A DNA stretch of 9,026 nt from Deltaproteobacteria bacterium (GTDB taxonomy: Bacteria > Desulfobacterota_B > Binatia > Bin18), in NCBI GenBank assembly GCA_012271025.1, contig JAAXHF010000010.1, positions 1 through 9,026 on the forward strand, in the 5' to 3' direction. How positions within the stretch are numbered: the stretch's first letter is position 1; the number at the start of each line of letters is the position of its first letter. The notes beneath the pieces were generated by a model. It was not told the DNA's origin. It saw only the letters and a program-made list of their open reading frames with translations, and ran no database searches. The position numbers and the translations under genes were made by a program. Of the stretch, positions 7,233 to 9,026 are shown in pieces.

Positions 7233-8368
7233 GGCTTGGCATCCGAGAAAAACCGCTGACAGCTCAGAAATCCGGTTGTCAGCGGGGTCTGACCGTCGAG
7301 AGCCAGCTGACTGAGGATTTCGCCCAGCACGCTGGCGAACTTGAACCCGTGGCCCGACAGTCCGGCCACAAAAGCGACCTGCGGGTGCTCGGGGTGGCGA
7401 TCCACAACAAAGTGTTCGTCCGGACTCATGGTGTACATGCACGCCACGTGGTGCTGACGTCGCCGGCTGACCCCCGGCAGATAGCTGGCCAGAAAGCGCT
7501 CGACCTGCTCCTGGTCGTGGGCGTAGACGCTCCGGTCAAGGCCGAGCGGGTCGCTGACGGGCTGTCCGCCCGAGTGCTCGGCCACCTTCAGGCCAAACCC
7601 GTCGGTCGGAGGAAAGCCGTAAAAATTACCCTCAGGCGTCTCGTAGAAGTAGCACGGACAGCCGGACTGGCCGTACACGGGATCGTCGATGTCGTACCAA
7701 AACAGAGACTTGCGCCGGATAGTAAAGGGGATGCCCAGCTCGCCCAGCAGCTGACCGGCCCACGCCCCAGCGGTGATGATGAGATGCTCGGCTGCGTACT
7801 TGGCCCGGTCGGTGGTTACCACCACGCCCCGACCGTCAGCCCGCCAATCCTGTACGACTTCATTGCTACGCAGCTGGGCGCCAGCCTGTTGGGCATGGTC
7901 GATATGGGCCACGACACACGCTTCAACGCGCAGATAGCCGGCCTGCTGCTCGAACACGGCGGTCATGCTCGGGGGCACCCGAAAGCCGGGGAAGCGCTGT
8001 TCGGTTTCGGCCGCGCTCAGCTCATCAACCGTCAGACCGTGGGCGCGGGCGCTGGCCCGCACGCCGGGTACCATGAACCCGTCGGCCGGACCCACCTCAA
8101 GCAGGCCCGTCTCGGTATACAGCTGCTGGGCACAGTGTTCGGACAGGTCGGCCCATAAGGTGTAGGCCCGCCGCAGGAGCGGGACGTAGTCCGGGTGCTC
8201 CATATAGGCCAGCCGAATGAGGCGCGTGTTGCCGTGCGAGCTGCCCCGGTCGTGGCCGGGTGGAAAACGGTCGATGCCCAGGGCTCGCACGCCACGCTGG
8301 GCCAGATGAAACAGTGCCGCGCTGCCCACCCCGCCGGTGCCGATCACAATGCAGTCGTAGTGCTCCAT
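7229..8368 (-). CDS. Monomeric sarcosine oxidase / N-methyltryptophan oxidase-family flavoenzyme
   Basis: A 379-residue FAD enzyme, the normal length for monomeric sarcosine oxidase (MSOX) and SolA. It begins with the dinucleotide-binding motif GTGGVGSAA (10-18), followed by SSHGNTRLIRLAY (43-55), typical of this family. C310 in CMYTMSPDEHF corresponds to the cysteine that binds FAD covalently. K261 and H265 (GLKVAEH) have the spacing of the MSOX lysine that activates oxygen and the active-site histidine. GLSGHGFKFA (336-345) is the family's C-terminal motif. The enzyme would oxidise an N-methyl or cyclic secondary amino acid (sarcosine, N-methyl amino acid, proline or pipecolate type) with O2, giving an aldehyde or imine plus H2O2. 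It is cytoplasmic, with no signal peptide. It is the first gene of the operon, with ATG at 8368 and a GGGACGAGG ribosome site. Substrate specificity cannot be read from the sequence. Confidence 0.9.
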   Translation of the reverse strand: MEHYDCIVIGTGGVGSAALFHLAQRGVRALGIDRFPPGHDRGSSHGNTRLIRLAYMEHPDYVPLLRRAYTLWADLSEHCAQQLYTETGLLEVGPADGFMVPGVRASARAHGLTVDELSAAETEQRFPGFRVPPSMTAVFEQQAGYLRVEACVVAHIDHAQQAGAQLRSNEVVQDWRADGRGVVVTTDRAKYAAEHLIITAGAWAGQLLGELGIPFTIRRKSLFWYDIDDPVYGQSGCPCYFYETPEGNFYGFPPTDGFGLKVAEHSGGQPVSDPLGLDRSVYAHDQEQVERFLASYLPGVSRRRQHHVACMYTMSPDEHFVVDRHPEHPQVAFVAGLSGHGFKFASVLGEILSQLALDGQTPLTTGFLSCQRFFSDAKP

Positions 8369-8418
8369 CCTCGTCCCTTCCGCCCGCCCGTGTGGCTCAG
8401 GTGCGGGGGGCTGGCGCC

Positions 8419-8447
8419 ACCATAGCGAAAGCCGCCCAAGAACACAA
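8419..8447 (-). promoter_or_regulatory. Tentative promoter of the oxidase-DUF917-hyuA-hyuA-hyuB operon
   Basis: On the minus strand TTGTGT (8447-8442) and TATGGT (8424-8419) are separated by 17 bases, about 50 bases upstream of the first ATG. Matches to consensus are only 3 of 6 and 4 of 6, so this is a positional guess; an activator-dependent promoter would look similar. Confidence 0.2.
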
Positions 8448-8560
8448 AGGATGCGGCCGAGGGCTGAGCAGCCTGCCAGGGCGCGAGGTGGTTGGCTGGA
8501 ACTGCATCAGCCAGCCTGAGACCATTGCTCATGCGGTCGGCAGCCACGCAAGGGGGGAGT

Positions 8561-8596
8561 TCTCAACCACCGCGAAATAGGCTATTGAGAGGGTGG
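8561..8596. repeat. Nested imperfect dyad in the divergent control region
   Basis: AATAG-G-CTATT (8576-8586) is a perfect 11-bp palindrome. It is flanked by TCTCAA (8561-8566) and TTGAGA (8585-8590), and by CCACC (8567-8571) and GGTGG (8592-8596), so several inverted arms overlap. It lies about 55-90 bases upstream of the small-peptide gene and could be a regulator-binding site for either direction. No regulator is encoded nearby, and chance cannot be excluded. Confidence 0.3.
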
Positions 8597-8649
8597 CTCG
8601 GTGCTCAGGGTGGGCAGCGAGTACTTTACGATAGGGGAGGAGAACACCT

Positions 8650-8862
8650 ATGCGAAAGAGAACACTCATCACCGCCGTGGCGCTTGCCTTGGGCCTCAGT
8701 TTTACGGCCCCAGCTGTGTGGGCTGACAGTCACGAAGGTGAGGCCGAGGCTGGGCAGGAAGCGTCCGACAAGAAGGATGAGAGCGCTGGCGACGAGAGCG
8801 CTGGTGGTTGTGGGGGATCGTCAGAGGGGTCCTCTGAACAGTCATCGGAAGGCTCGCACTAG
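8650..8862 (+). CDS. Small exported Ser/Gly/Glu-rich peptide, function unknown
   Basis: A 70-residue product that I do not recognise. It begins with a textbook Sec signal peptide: basic MRKR, hydrophobic LITAVALALGLSFTAP, and a likely cleavage after A25 (AVWA before DSHE). The predicted mature part is about 45 residues, strongly acidic and low-complexity. It contains a tandem DESAG-DESAG (43-52), a single Cys54 inside GGCGG (52-56), and three SSE-type units (57-67), ending in SH. The ribosome site GGAGGAG (8637-8643) before ATG 8650 is strong, which supports real expression. The stop TAG overlaps the probable CTAG target of the adjacent insertion sequence. The acidic composition could suit metal or cation binding or a flexible cell-envelope role, but that is speculation. 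It is divergent from the large operon and has no partner gene in the window. Confidence 0.65.
   Translation: MRKRTLITAVALALGLSFTAPAVWADSHEGEAEAGQEASDKKDESAGDESAGGCGGSSEGSSEQSSEGSH
8776..8805 (+). repeat. 15-bp tandem duplication inside the small secreted-peptide gene
   Basis: Two adjacent 15-base units, 8776-8790 and 8791-8805, each encode Asp-Glu-Ser-Ala-Gly. They differ only at third positions (GAT/GAC and GGC/GGT), which indicates an in-frame duplication kept at the protein level. Confidence 0.8.
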
Positions 8863-9026
8863 GGTCCGGACTCATAAAGGGGGTAGTCTTGGTCCGCCAC
8901 GTGTGATGGGGTGCTGTCCATTTGGAGGGAAGCGGCGATGGCCCACTCTTTCTGGCTTTCCGACGAGCAATTCGGGCGGCTCCGGCCGTTGTTGCCGAGC
9001 AAAGTGCGGGGCGTGCCCCGGGTGGA
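8863..9026 (+). mobile_element. IS5-family insertion sequence, left end (partial)
   Basis: The element is defined by the transposase start at 8938. The left terminus is probably at 8863, just after CTAG (8859-8862), which fits the YTAR target preference of parts of the IS5 family. The putative terminal repeat begins GGTCCGGACTCATAAA. About 75 bp of leader separates it from the transposase ATG. The right end, the second inverted repeat and the other CTAG copy lie beyond the window, so the exact boundary is inferred. Confidence 0.6.
8938..9026 (+). CDS. IS5-family transposase, N-terminal fragment
   Basis: Only 29 complete codons are present before the window ends. The segment FWLSDEQFGRLRPLLPSKVR followed by GVPRV is the classic N-terminus of IS5-family (IS427-like) transposases: 'W.LSDEQ...L.PLLP....G..RVD'. 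The ATG is preceded by GGAGGGA (8924-8930). The catalytic DDE domain is outside the window, and many relatives of this group make the full enzyme by frameshifting between two frames, which cannot be checked here. Confidence 0.82.
   Translation, partial: MAHSFWLSDEQFGRLRPLLPSKVRGVPRV

Larger units (their letters stand above)
8369..8649. other. Divergent intergenic region without a recognisable gene
   Basis: This 281-bp stretch separates the oxidase-led operon (minus) from the small secreted-peptide gene (plus). Open frames here have no homology I recognise and no ribosome sites. It holds a hairpin (GGCTGG 8494-8499, CCAGCC 8511-8516, 11-base loop) and an AT-rich dyad near 8561-8596, described separately. 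Promoter elements must lie here, but none is strong. Confidence 0.6.

Noticed and set aside
7233..7442. A 70-residue N-terminal extension of the DUF917 protein
   Set aside because: It lies inside the oxidase coding region. The ATGA overlap start at 7232 gives the normal family length and begins at the conserved region.
821..8368. Acetone or acetophenone carboxylase operon
   Set aside because: These use HyuA/HyuB-like subunits but need additional small or biotin-free carboxylase subunits that are absent here. The DUF917 and sarcosine-oxidase partners point to amide-ring and amine chemistry.
1..9026. CRISPR array, tRNA or rRNA genes, toxin-antitoxin or phage-defence system
   Set aside because: I saw no regularly spaced repeats, no tRNA cloverleaf or CCA-end pattern, no rRNA sequence and no nuclease or toxin motifs on either strand.

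Overview
This GC-rich window comes from a bacterium, probably Gram-negative. The small gene at 8650-8862 has a Sec-type signal peptide, and the left edge carries the start of a coenzyme B12-dependent (class II) ribonucleotide reductase next to a DciA-family gene. The gene mix resembles environmental deltaproteobacterial or Tectomicrobia-type genomes, but this is an impression and no marker here fixes the taxonomy.

Left region (1-802): two divergent DNA-replication genes. On the minus strand, positions 1-180 encode the first 60 residues of a class II ribonucleotide reductase (nrdJ), cut by the window edge. On the plus strand, 329-802 encodes a DUF721/DciA-like protein, the family of replicative-helicase loaders or partners. 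The AT-rich gap between them holds a good sigma70-type promoter for nrdJ. A 16-bp palindrome that closely resembles an NrdR box sits exactly in the spacer between its -35 and -10 elements.

Central region (821-8368, all minus strand): a tight five-gene operon read from high to low coordinates. The order is a monomeric sarcosine oxidase / N-methyltryptophan oxidase-type flavoenzyme, a DUF917 (S-methyl-thiohydantoin desulfurase-like) protein, a short HyuA-type ATPase (528 aa), a long HyuA (675 aa) and HyuB (571 aa). Junctions are a 4-bp ATGA overlap, a 29-bp overlap, a 10-bp gap and a 26-bp gap, so the genes are almost certainly co-transcribed. The likely theme is ATP-dependent opening of a hydantoin-like ring coupled to oxidation of an N-methyl or secondary amino acid. 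A creatinine / N-methylhydantoin-to-sarcosine type route or a thiohydantoin route would both fit. The exact substrate cannot be read from the sequence, and no transporter, regulator or carbamoylase lies in the window.

Right region (8369-9026): a roughly 280-bp divergent intergenic stretch with small dyads, then a 70-aa exported Ser/Gly/Glu-rich peptide of unknown function (8650-8862). It is followed immediately by the left end of an IS5-family insertion sequence, whose transposase starts at 8938 and runs off the window. The probable insertion target, CTAG, overlaps the stop codon of the small gene.
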